Below are positions 34,153 through 41,756 of a DNA stretch of 64,000 nt, one piece after another (position 1 is the first letter of the stretch; each line of letters opens with the position of its first letter). The notes beneath the pieces are model-generated. The model was not told the DNA's origin and searched no databases. It was given only the letters and a program-made list of their open reading frames with translations. The position numbers and the translations under genes are program-made. Location of the stretch: positions 310,001 to 374,000 of the forward strand of contig NZ_LMOO01000008.1 in assembly GCF_001424195.1 (NCBI RefSeq). The letters are read 5' to 3'. The stretch comes from Cellulomonas sp. Leaf334 (lineage in GTDB: Bacteria > Actinomycetota > Actinomycetes > Actinomycetales > Cellulomonadaceae).

Positions 34153-36603
34153 ATGCCGAACCCTGCGCGCCAGCGCGGCCGACAGGTCAACGCCTTCCAG
34201 GCGCTGGCCCTCCTGCTCACGTTCGCGCTCGTCGCGGGCGTGTCCGGGGTGCTCGCCGCCGGTCTCGTCCTGCCCGGAGTTGCCGTCGCGAACGGCGTCA
34301 CCGACATCACGGTCACCGCCTTCGACGACCTGCCGACCGAGCTCGACCAGAAGGAGCTCCCGGAGAAGTCGGTCATCAAGGCCGCGGACGGCACGCTGCT
34401 GGCGACCTTCTGGACGCAGAACCGCGTGGTGGTCCCGCTCACCGAGATCGCCCCGCTGCTGCAGCAGGCCGTCGTCGCGACGGAGGACAAGCGCTTCTAC
34501 AAGCACGTGGGTGTCGACCCGACCGGCATGCTCCGCGCGTTCGTCAAGAACCAGACGGACGAGGACGGCGGGCAGGAGGGCGCCTCGACGCTCACGCAGC
34601 AGTACATCAAGAACGTCCTCATCGAGGAGGCGCTCAGCAAGGAGACCGAGGCCGAGAAGCTCGCGGCTCTCCAGGATGCCCGCGGGGCGAGCGGCACCGA
34701 GGGGTACGCGCGCAAGCTGCGCGAGGCGAAGCTCGCGATCGCGCTCGAGAAGACGATGACGAAAGAGCAGATCCTCGAGAAGTACCTGAACATCGCGCCG
34801 TTCGGTGCCTCGGTCTACGGGGCGGAGTCCGCGGCGCAGTACTACTTCACCAAGCCGGCCAAGGACCTCAACTACCTCGAGGCCGCCACGATCGCGGGTG
34901 TCACGCAGAGCCCGACCAAGTGGGACCCGGTGCTCAACCCCGAGGCCTCACAGACGCGACGTGACCGCGTCCTGAAGCTCATGAACGAGCAGGGCTTCAT
35001 CACCGACGAGGAGTACGCCGCCGGCGTCGCGACGCCGCTCCCGGACACCCTGCACGTCACCCCGCTGAAGCAGGGCTGCATGGCAGCGGGCGACGTGATC
35101 GCCGGCTCCGGCTACTTCTGCGACTTCGTCACCAAGATCATCGCGAACGACGAGGCCTTCGGTGCCACTCGGGACGAGCGGATCGGCCTGCTGTACCAGG
35201 GCGGGCTCACCATCACCACGACGCTCGACCCGGGGATGCAGCGGTTGGCCGATGCCGAGGTGAAGGCCGGCATCCCGGTCGACGACCCGTCGGGTGTCGC
35301 CAGCGCGATCGTGACCGTGCAGCCCGGCACCGGCAAGGTCCTGTCGATGGCGCAGAACCGGACGTACGCAGCGGCGGCGACGCCCGGGACGCGCGAGGAG
35401 TCCGTCAACTTCAACACCGACGGCGCGTACGGCGGCTCGGGCGGCTTCGCACCGGGCTCGACGTTCAAGCCGCTCACCCTGCTCGAGTGGCTCAAGCAGG
35501 GCCACAGCCTCTACGAGCAGGTCAACGGCACCGCGCGGACCATGAACGAGAACATGTTCACCACCTGCGGCGCCAAGGGCGGGAACGTCCCCTGGCCGGT
35601 CCGGAACTCCGAGGGCGGCGCCGGGATGATGACCGTGCTGCAGGGCACGCAGCAGTCGGTCAACCTCGCCTACGTGACCATGGCCAGCCAGCTGGACATG
35701 TGCAACATCATGAAGGGCGCGGAGGCCCTGGGCGTGCACACGGCCAAGCCGAAGCCGGACGGTACGACCACGCCGTCGGTCAACCCGTCGAACGTCCTCG
35801 GCACCGACTCCGTGGCCCCCCTGACGATGGCGTCGGCGTTCGCCACGTTCGCGTCGGGCGGCATCTACTGCAAGCCGATCGCGATCACCAGCGTCCAGAA
35901 CGCCCAGGGCGAGGAGCTCCCGATCCCCCCGGCCAACTGCACGCAGGCGGTCGAGACCAAGTACGCCAACACGGTGACGTTCGCGCTGAGCAACGTGTGG
36001 AAGGGCACCGCCTCGAAGGTCGGCGCCCCGCCGTTCCCGTCGGCAGGCAAGACCGGCACGACGACGAACAACGAGGACACCTGGTTCGTGGGCTACACGC
36101 CGCTGCTGGCGACCGCCGTCTGGGTCGGCTTCTCCGAGGCCCCCAGGCCTGTCCAGGACATGACGGTCAACGGCCGGTGGGTTCCGAACGCCTACGGCTC
36201 GACCATCGCCGCACCGACCTGGAAGCGCTTCATGACCCAGGTCCTGGCCGGCGCCGAGAACCCCGGCTTCGGAGCTCCGGACGACAAGCTCGTCTTCGGC
36301 GAGAAGGTTCCCGTGCCGTCCGTCGTCGGAAAGTCCGAGGCTGACGCGCGAGCGACCCTCCAGCGGGCCGGCTTCAACGCCGCCGTGGACCCGACCCAGG
36401 TGCCTTCGACCCTCCCGGCCGGGACCGTCGCGGCGCAGAACCCGTCCGGCACCGCCACGCGCGGCACGTCGGTCGTCCTGACGCTGTCCAACGGACAGCC
36501 ACCCGCCGGTCCGGACCCGAACCAGCCCGGCCTGCCCGGGTGGCCGGGCAACGGCAACGGTGGCGGCAACGGTGGCGGCGGCGGCGGCGGGCCGAAGCCG
36601 TAG
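34153..36603 (+). CDS. ponA: Bifunctional penicillin-binding protein with PASTA domain
   Basis: An 816-aa class A PBP. After a membrane anchor (15-45), the GT51 domain has EDKRFYKHVGVD (catalytic E111) and GASTLTQQYIKN. The transpeptidase contains STFK (S436-K439), SVN (502-504) and KTGTT (633-637). One PASTA domain lies around 720-785, then a Gly/Pro/Asn-rich tail. It polymerises and cross-links peptidoglycan. Architecture and neighbours match mycobacterial PonA2. A TACCCT box 7 bp before the ATG and the absence of a clear SD suggest a leaderless transcript. The GTG of the next gene overlaps its stop. Confidence 0.92.
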   Translation: MPNPARQRGRQVNAFQALALLLTFALVAGVSGVLAAGLVLPGVAVANGVTDITVTAFDDLPTELDQKELPEKSVIKAADGTLLATFWTQNRVVVPLTEIAPLLQQAVVATEDKRFYKHVGVDPTGMLRAFVKNQTDEDGGQEGASTLTQQYIKNVLIEEALSKETEAEKLAALQDARGASGTEGYARKLREAKLAIALEKTMTKEQILEKYLNIAPFGASVYGAESAAQYYFTKPAKDLNYLEAATIAGVTQSPTKWDPVLNPEASQTRRDRVLKLMNEQGFITDEEYAAGVATPLPDTLHVTPLKQGCMAAGDVIAGSGYFCDFVTKIIANDEAFGATRDERIGLLYQGGLTITTTLDPGMQRLADAEVKAGIPVDDPSGVASAIVTVQPGTGKVLSMAQNRTYAAAATPGTREESVNFNTDGAYGGSGGFAPGSTFKPLTLLEWLKQGHSLYEQVNGTARTMNENMFTTCGAKGGNVPWPVRNSEGGAGMMTVLQGTQQSVNLAYVTMASQLDMCNIMKGAEALGVHTAKPKPDGTTTPSVNPSNVLGTDSVAPLTMASAFATFASGGIYCKPIAITSVQNAQGEELPIPPANCTQAVETKYANTVTFALSNVWKGTASKVGAPPFPSAGKTGTTTNNEDTWFVGYTPLLATAVWVGFSEAPRPVQDMTVNGRWVPNAYGSTIAAPTWKRFMTQVLAGAENPGFGAPDDKLVFGEKVPVPSVVGKSEADARATLQRAGFNAAVDPTQVPSTLPAGTVAAQNPSGTATRGTSVVLTLSNGQPPAGPDPNQPGLPGWPGNGNGGGNGGGGGGGPKP

Positions 36604-37553
36604 TGGCGGTCACGACGTCCGGCGTCGCCCGCACCGCGGGGGCGCTCGCGCTCGCCGGTGCGGGTGCGCTCGCGTACGCCTCGCTGGTCGAGGTGCGCTG
36701 GTACACGCTGCGGCAGGTCACCGTGCCCGTGCTCCCCGCGGGCCAGGACCCGTTGCGCATCCTGCACATCTCGGACCTGCACCTGACGCCCGGCCAGCGC
36801 AAGAAGGTCGACTGGGTCAAGGACCTGGCGTCTCTGGACCCGCACCTGGTGGTGGACACGGGCGACAACTGGGCGCACCTCGACGCGATGCCGGCGCTCC
36901 TGGAGGCTCTGGAGCCGCACCTCGCAGTCCCCGGGGCGTTCGTGCTCGGCTCCAACGACTACATCGCGCCGACCCCGAAGAACCCCGCCAGGTACCTCCT
37001 GCCGGACGCTCGGCGACACCCGGAACGACGCCCGGCGGAGCTGCCCTGGCGCGAGCTCACGTCGCGTTTCCGGTCGGCCGGCTGGGTCGACCTCACCAAC
37101 CGCCGGGACGTGCTCAAGGTCGACGGCCGGGTGCTGTCCCTCGTGGGGACCGACGACGCGCACCTGGACCGCGACCGGTTCCCCGCCGCCGGCGACGTCG
37201 ACGACGCCCGGACCGGACCGGTGCCCGTCGACCTGCACCTGGGCATCACGCACGCGCCCTACCGCCGCGTCCTCGACGCGATGCACGCCGACGACGTCGA
37301 CCTGGCGATCGCCGGGCACACGCACGGCGGCCAGCTCGCTGCGCCCCTCTGGGGCGCCCTGGTGACCAACTGCGACCTCGACACGCGCCGCGCCAAGGGC
37401 CTGCACGGGTGGCCGGGCCCGCGCCCGGACCAGCCGGGCGGTGCGGGTTCCACGTGGATGCACGTGTCCGCCGGGCTCGGGACCTCGCCGTACGCACCCG
37501 TGCGGTTCGCGTGCCGACCCGAGGCGACGCTGCTCACGCTCGTCGCCGGCTGA
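36603..37553 (+). CDS. Membrane-anchored metallophosphoesterase
   Basis: A 316-aa calcineurin-like phosphoesterase with one N-terminal helix. Metal motifs are in order: ILHISDLHLTPGQ, VVDTGDNWAH, LGSNDY (usual LGNHDY with Ser for Asn and Asn for His), GITHAPY and IAGHTHGGQ. Homologues follow ponA in mycobacteria (Rv3683). The Ser/Asn change in the GNHD motif is worth noting, since this Asn-His pair normally supports catalysis. Coupled to ponA through the TAG/GTG overlap. Confidence 0.88.
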   Translation: MAVTTSGVARTAGALALAGAGALAYASLVEVRWYTLRQVTVPVLPAGQDPLRILHISDLHLTPGQRKKVDWVKDLASLDPHLVVDTGDNWAHLDAMPALLEALEPHLAVPGAFVLGSNDYIAPTPKNPARYLLPDARRHPERRPAELPWRELTSRFRSAGWVDLTNRRDVLKVDGRVLSLVGTDDAHLDRDRFPAAGDVDDARTGPVPVDLHLGITHAPYRRVLDAMHADDVDLAIAGHTHGGQLAAPLWGALVTNCDLDTRRAKGLHGWPGPRPDQPGGAGSTWMHVSAGLGTSPYAPVRFACRPEATLLTLVAG

Positions 37554-37790
37554 CGCGGGGCCCAGAGGGCTCACGTCAGCACTCCCGGGTACTCGTCGGG
37601 CTCTTCAGGATGACACCGTGGATGTTCTCGGGCAGTCCGTGGATGCCGTGGTTGATGACCCCCGTGCCGATGCCGGGGCGCCGCGAGACGAGCCGCGTCG
37701 ACCTCTCCGGCTGCGACCGCCGGACAGGAGCGAGCCTCCTCCACCAGTTTCGTAGATGGGCACGGCGTCGGCTATCCTTGCCAGGCTCCA
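37554..37790. other. Intergenic region ahead of tRNA-Pro
   Basis: I see no convincing gene in these 237 bp. A TATCCT hexamer at 37773-37778 is a plausible -10 element for the tRNA, 12 bp from its 5' end. The open frames crossing this stretch run through the tRNA antisense and are not proteins. Confidence 0.5.
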
Positions 37791-37864
<74 letters not shown>

Positions 37865-37888
37865 CAGTGTGATCTCGCAGGAGATCGG

Positions 37889-37919
37889 AAACGGGTCGAA
37901 CCGATGGTTCGGCCCGTTT
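37889..37919 (+). terminator. Hairpin downstream of tRNA-Pro
   Basis: AAACGGGTCGAACC pairs with 37906-37919 through 14 positions with one G-U wobble around the loop GAT, ending in TTTC. It lies 25 bp after the tRNA and is the probable end of its transcript. Confidence 0.75.
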
Positions 37920-38225
37920 CGTCGTTGGCGGGCGAGACGGTCGGCGTCGGTAGTCGCGGGTGGGATCGATGGGGACGCCCATCTCGTGACGATCGTCGGG
38001 TGCACGATGATCGCGAGACCCCTCGGCCACAGGGATGCCTCATCGCCTGAGCCCAGTGCGTGGACGCCGCCGCCACGTCGCGGAAACTCCTCGACGAAAC
38101 AGCCACAGACCCTGTGACATTTGTCATAGTCTGTCCCGACCCGGACCTCCGGGCTCATGTCCACGCCGCTCGGGCCGGGCACGGTTGCCGGCCTCGGGTC
38201 AGACGAACTCACAGAGGAGACATCC
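37920..38225. other. Spacer holding the promoter region of the secreted PG-binding-like gene
   Basis: No coding frame is convincing in these 306 bp. The palindrome at 38115-38126 is the notable feature; TAGTCT (38127-38132) just after it could be a -10 element. A GAGGAG tract lies shortly before the ATG at 38226. Confidence 0.5.
38115..38126. promoter_or_regulatory. Perfect palindrome TGACATTTGTCA upstream of secreted protein
   Basis: The 12-bp palindrome TGACATTTGTCA sits about 100 bp before the ATG, adjoining a possible -10 TAGTCT. AT-rich for this genome; likely an operator. The binding protein is unknown. Confidence 0.4.
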
Positions 38226-38696
38226 ATGCAGACAAGGCACAGAGTCAGCGCGTTCGCCGTGTCGCTGCTCATGCTCGCCGGGATCTCGGTCGCCACCGCG
38301 GGCAGCGCCGCAGCGGCCCTGCCCGTCTGCAACACGGCCGCCAACGTCTGGGACACCGACTTCACCAACGGCGCCCGGGACTTCACGACGTGGGAGCCCG
38401 TGTCGACCACTGCCACGCACTTCAACCAGTGCGTCCTGTACCAGAACGTGTCGAGCAGGACGGCCGTGAAGGCGCTCCAGACCGCTCTCAACGCCTGCTA
38501 CGGCAAGGGTCTTCTCGTGGACGGCTACTTCGGCAACGGCACCCGCTCGGCGCTCGTCGCCGTGCAGCGCAGCCTCGGGAGGAACCCCGACGGTGTCTTC
38601 GGCCCTGACACGGAGTTCTGGATGAAGTGGCCGCGCTACTGGGCTGACAACGGCAGCTACTGGGGGTGCTTCAGCACCTGGGAGATCCACAACTGA
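38226..38696 (+). CDS. Secreted protein with peptidoglycan-binding-like domain
   Basis: A 156-aa exported protein. The signal peptide (about 1-31, ending GSAAAA-LPV) is followed by a PG-binding-1-like core (about 75-130), with KALQTALNACYG, DGYFGNGTRSALVAVQRSLG and PDGVFGPDT. There is no attached catalytic domain, so it probably binds cell wall or modulates an enzyme. Four cysteines may form disulfides. It has its own promoter region and a perfect terminator. Not an endolysin: no amidase or muramidase motifs. Confidence 0.82.
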   Translation: MQTRHRVSAFAVSLLMLAGISVATAGSAAAALPVCNTAANVWDTDFTNGARDFTTWEPVSTTATHFNQCVLYQNVSSRTAVKALQTALNACYGKGLLVDGYFGNGTRSALVAVQRSLGRNPDGVFGPDTEFWMKWPRYWADNGSYWGCFSTWEIHN

Positions 38697-38708
38697 TCGA
38701 CCGGCGGC

Positions 38709-38756
38709 AGCACGGACAGGCCCGGCCAGGACGTGCTGGCCGGGCCTGTCCGTGCT
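38709..38756. terminator. Perfect 21-bp stem terminator between convergent genes
   Basis: AGCACGGACAGGCCCGGCCAG (38709-38729, 21 positions) pairs without mismatch with 38736-38756 around the loop GACGTG. It lies between the secreted protein stop (38696) and the convergent DUF4097 stop (38776), so it can end transcripts from both sides. Confidence 0.9.
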
Positions 38757-38775
38757 CTGGCGGTCTGAGGCCAGG

Positions 38776-39639
38776 TCAGCCGCGCGGGCCCAGGTACTCC
38801 ACGTACCCGTCGACGGTGTCGATCCGCACGTGGGTCGACGAGGTGGGGTCGACGGCCCCCTCGACCGTCTGCCGGCCGTCGAGAGTGGTGATGTCGAGCG
38901 CGACCGGCTCGCCCGTGCCATACACCGTGACGCCGCCGTCGATCGAGCGGACGTCGATGTTCGCCCGCGCGTCCGAGATCTCGGTCCGCCCGTCGCTGGA
39001 CCGGGTGATGACGTCCCCGGAGATGTCGGAGACCTCGATGGGTCCGTCGGACGAGCTCACGTCCACCGTGCCGCGGACGTCGGTGACGGACGCACGGGCG
39101 TCGGACGACCGGACCGTCACGTCGCCGTCGATGTCGGACACGTCCACCGACCCGTCGCTGACGTGCACGTCCAGGGGGCCGCGCAGCGTGGTGGCGGTCA
39201 CGGACCCGTCGCTGGTGCGGACGAGCACGGCCGTGCCGTCGGGGACGGTCACGTCGAGCGACGCCGAGCAGAAGCCGGGCCGCCACCACTCGCACCGGTA
39301 GCTCACGCGCAGGCGGTCCGGGGACTCGTCGACGCGGTAGCTCGCGGCGGACAGGACCGTCCGCGCCGTCCGGTCGACCTCGACCCGGTCGCCGCCGGTG
39401 GTCACCGTGACGTGCCCGTCGGCGACGAGCTCGACCACGGGCGCCCCGGCGTACGTGGCGGACTCGGTCACGGTGGTCGCGCCCTCGGACCCCAGGGCGA
39501 GCAGGTCCACGGCGCTGAACCCGCCCGACAGGAGCAGGACGCCGCCGACGATCCCGCCGACCCACGTCAGGGCGCGGGCACGCGGGCTGCGCGGGGTGGG
39601 GCTCGGCGCGTCGACCGGCCGCTCCAGGGTGCTGGTCAT
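38776..39639 (-). CDS. DUF4097 family beta-strand repeat membrane protein
   Basis: A 287-aa protein with one N-terminal helix (24-48) and a repetitive outer domain predicted to form a right-handed beta-helix: strands such as VDVSDIDGDV, VRSSDARASV and ITRSSDGRTEI recur every 15-20 residues. DUF4097 proteins often lie next to two-component systems and envelope-stress genes; here the gene is coupled to the response regulator (ATGA overlap). It is the third gene of the kinase-regulator unit and could be a target or sensor accessory. Function not established. Confidence 0.82.
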   Translation of the reverse strand: MTSTLERPVDAPSPTPRSPRARALTWVGGIVGGVLLLSGGFSAVDLLALGSEGATTVTESATYAGAPVVELVADGHVTVTTGGDRVEVDRTARTVLSAASYRVDESPDRLRVSYRCEWWRPGFCSASLDVTVPDGTAVLVRTSDGSVTATTLRGPLDVHVSDGSVDVSDIDGDVTVRSSDARASVTDVRGTVDVSSSDGPIEVSDISGDVITRSSDGRTEISDARANIDVRSIDGGVTVYGTGEPVALDITTLDGRQTVEGAVDPTSSTHVRIDTVDGYVEYLGPRG

Positions 39640-40304
39640 GGTCGTTCTCCGTTCGTGGGTTCGTGCTCCAGCCAGCGCAGCACGGCGAGCACGCGGCGGT
39701 GGTCGTCGGCGGCCTGCGGGAGGTCGAGCTTGGTGAGGATCGAGGTGACGTGCTTCTCCACGGCGGGGAGCCCGACGACGAGACGGTCGGCGATGGCCGC
39801 GTTGGAGCGGCCCTCCGCCATGAGACCGAGCACGTCCCGCTCGCGCGGGGTCAGGGTCTCGAGGCCGGACCGACGGGTCCGGGCGAGGATCTGGGCGACG
39901 ACCTCGGGGTCGATCACCGTGCCGCCGCCGGCCACGCGGCCGAGGGCGTCGAGGAACTCGTCCACGTCCGCCACCCGGTCCTTGAGCACGTAGCCGAGGC
40001 CGCGCACGTCGCCGGCGAACAGCTCCCGGGCGTACCGCTGCTCGACGTACTGCGACAGGACCAGCACGGGCAGCCGGGGGTGCAGGCTGCGCAGGTGCAC
40101 GGCGGCCCGCAGGCCCTCGTCGGTGTGCGACGGGGGCATCCGGACGTCGGTGACCAGGATGTCGGGCACGGCGTCGGCCGGACCGAGGGCGGCCACGACC
40201 TCGTCGGCGGTGGTGTAGCCGGTGACGTCGTGCCCCTCGGCGGCGAGCAGCCGGGTGAGGCCGTCCAGGAGGAGGACCGAGTCCTCCGCGATCACGATGC
40301 GCAC
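39636..40304 (-). CDS. NarL/LuxR-family response regulator
   Basis: A 222-aa regulator. The receiver domain has IVIAEDSVLLLDG and D53 in VTDVRMPP as the phosphoacceptor; the C-terminal LuxR helix-turn-helix (about 150-210) has LTPRERDVLGLMAEGRSNAAIA. The GTG overlaps the kinase end by 13 bp and the stop overlaps the DUF4097 ATG. Such regulators often control their own operon and membrane-stress genes. Confidence 0.9.
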   Translation of the reverse strand: MRIVIAEDSVLLLDGLTRLLAAEGHDVTGYTTADEVVAALGPADAVPDILVTDVRMPPSHTDEGLRAAVHLRSLHPRLPVLVLSQYVEQRYARELFAGDVRGLGYVLKDRVADVDEFLDALGRVAGGGTVIDPEVVAQILARTRRSGLETLTPRERDVLGLMAEGRSNAAIADRLVVGLPAVEKHVTSILTKLDLPQAADDHRRVLAVLRWLEHEPTNGERP

Positions 40305-41629
40305 GGCACCTCCACGGTCAGTCGGGTGCCGGCTCCGGCCGGGCTGTCCAGGTCGAACGTGCCGTCGAGGGCGGCGACACGGCTGCGCAGTCCGTCGAGC
40401 CCGCTGCCGGGGGTCGCGACCGCTCCCCCACGCCCGTCGTCGGCGACGAGGAGGCGCAGGTTCGGGCCGGTGACGGTCGCCGTCACGGTCACCGCCGAGG
40501 CGGACGCGTGCTTGGCGGCGTTGGTCAGGGCCTCGGCGACGACGAAGTACGCGGCGGCCTGCGCGGACGTGCTGGCGCGGCCCAGGGCGGGTGGGTCGGG
40601 GACGTCGACGCGGACGGGGACGGGACTGCGGGCCGCCAGCGCGGACAGGGCCGCGTCGAGGCCGCGGTCGGTGAGGACCGCCGGGTGGATGCCGCGGACC
40701 AGGTCGCGCAGCTCGGCGAGCGTCTCCTTGACCTCGCGGTGCGCGTGCTCCAGGGCAGCGGCCGCCTCCGGGTCGCTCGACACCTTGCGCCGCGCGCTGC
40801 CCAGCTCGACGCCGAGCGCCACGAGCCGCTGCTGGGCGCCGTCGTGCAGGTCGCGCTCGATGCGTCGGCGCTCCTCGTCGGCGGCACCGACGGCGGCCGT
40901 GCGGGTCTCGGTGAGCTGCACGGCCCGCCCCTCGGCCCGGACCGCGCGAGCCTGCGCCTGCCGCGCCAGCTCGACGGCCTCGGCGCGGGGCGACGACCCG
41001 AGCAGCGTCCGCCCGAGGCGGACGATGGCGAGCGACCCCGCCTGGACGACGAGGGCGCCGATCCACGCGCAGAGGAGGGCCGCCGGGACCATGAGAACCA
41101 GCGGGATCGGGGGCTGGGTCAGGCCGGCGGCCGTGGCGATGACCGGGTACACGAGCCCGCCGAGCGCGAACCCGCCGGCGAACGTGACAGCGATGCCCTG
41201 GGCCGTCAGGAGCAGCCCGGCGACCACCAGGTAGGCGACGTGCGCCCACGTGCGGCTGTCGGACAGCACGGCCCACCAGCTGGCCCAGACCCCGTCACGG
41301 CGCGGGTACGTCGGCGCGGGGATGGTGACGTCGAGCTGCGCGTGCAGGCGTGCCCGCTCGATGGCGGCGAAGGGCCGGCACGCCCACAGCGTCGCGACGA
41401 GCATCGGGATGCCCACGACCAGCACGAGCAGGGACAGGGAGAGCGACAGGGCGACGGTGAACGCGATCGCCGCGACGAGGAGGACGAAGGATCCGACGAC
41501 GATCTGCGAGATGCCGCGCCACGTCGCCACGGACACGGGTGCCGCGGCGAGCGCGCGCCAGTCGGCGAGCGCGGGAGCGACGACGCGGATGTCGTCGGAC
41601 GCGCTGCTCGGAGGTGTCGGTGAGGTCAT
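40292..41629 (-). CDS. Sensor histidine kinase, HisKA_3 type
   Basis: A 445-aa membrane kinase. Four to six hydrophobic segments form an N-terminal sensor region (about 45-220); the dimerisation domain has RRIERDLHDGAQQRLVALG with the phosphorylated His near 260; the ATPase domain has EALTNAAKHA and DDGRGG, then GSGLDGLRSRVAAL. I chose the ATG at 41629 over an upstream in-frame ATG. It pairs with the overlapping NarL-type regulator. The signal is unknown; membrane or lipid stress is common for this class. Confidence 0.88.
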   Translation of the reverse strand: MTSPTPPSSASDDIRVVAPALADWRALAAAPVSVATWRGISQIVVGSFVLLVAAIAFTVALSLSLSLLVLVVGIPMLVATLWACRPFAAIERARLHAQLDVTIPAPTYPRRDGVWASWWAVLSDSRTWAHVAYLVVAGLLLTAQGIAVTFAGGFALGGLVYPVIATAAGLTQPPIPLVLMVPAALLCAWIGALVVQAGSLAIVRLGRTLLGSSPRAEAVELARQAQARAVRAEGRAVQLTETRTAAVGAADEERRRIERDLHDGAQQRLVALGVELGSARRKVSSDPEAAAALEHAHREVKETLAELRDLVRGIHPAVLTDRGLDAALSALAARSPVPVRVDVPDPPALGRASTSAQAAAYFVVAEALTNAAKHASASAVTVTATVTGPNLRLLVADDGRGGAVATPGSGLDGLRSRVAALDGTFDLDSPAGAGTRLTVEVPCAS

Positions 41630-41711
41630 GACAGTGACGCTAGGGCTCGGGGCCGATCCGCAGACAGCCTGACCACCCACGAGGGCAGGGTGGGGTCAGC
41701 CCTACCACGCA

Positions 41712-41747
41712 GGACGGGCCGGTCCCCCGAGGGAGACCGGCCCGTCC
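41712..41747 (-). terminator. Terminator of the GH48 gene
   Basis: GGACGGGCCGGTC pairs perfectly over 13 bp with 41735-41747 around a 10-base loop. It begins 9 bp downstream of the GH48 stop on the minus strand and separates the cellulase from the kinase operon. Confidence 0.85.
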
Positions 41748-41756
41748 GTCATGCGA

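Noticed and set aside
38226..38696. Phage endolysin
   Set aside because: Only a PG-binding-like domain and a signal peptide are present, with no lytic domain, holin or phage genes nearby.
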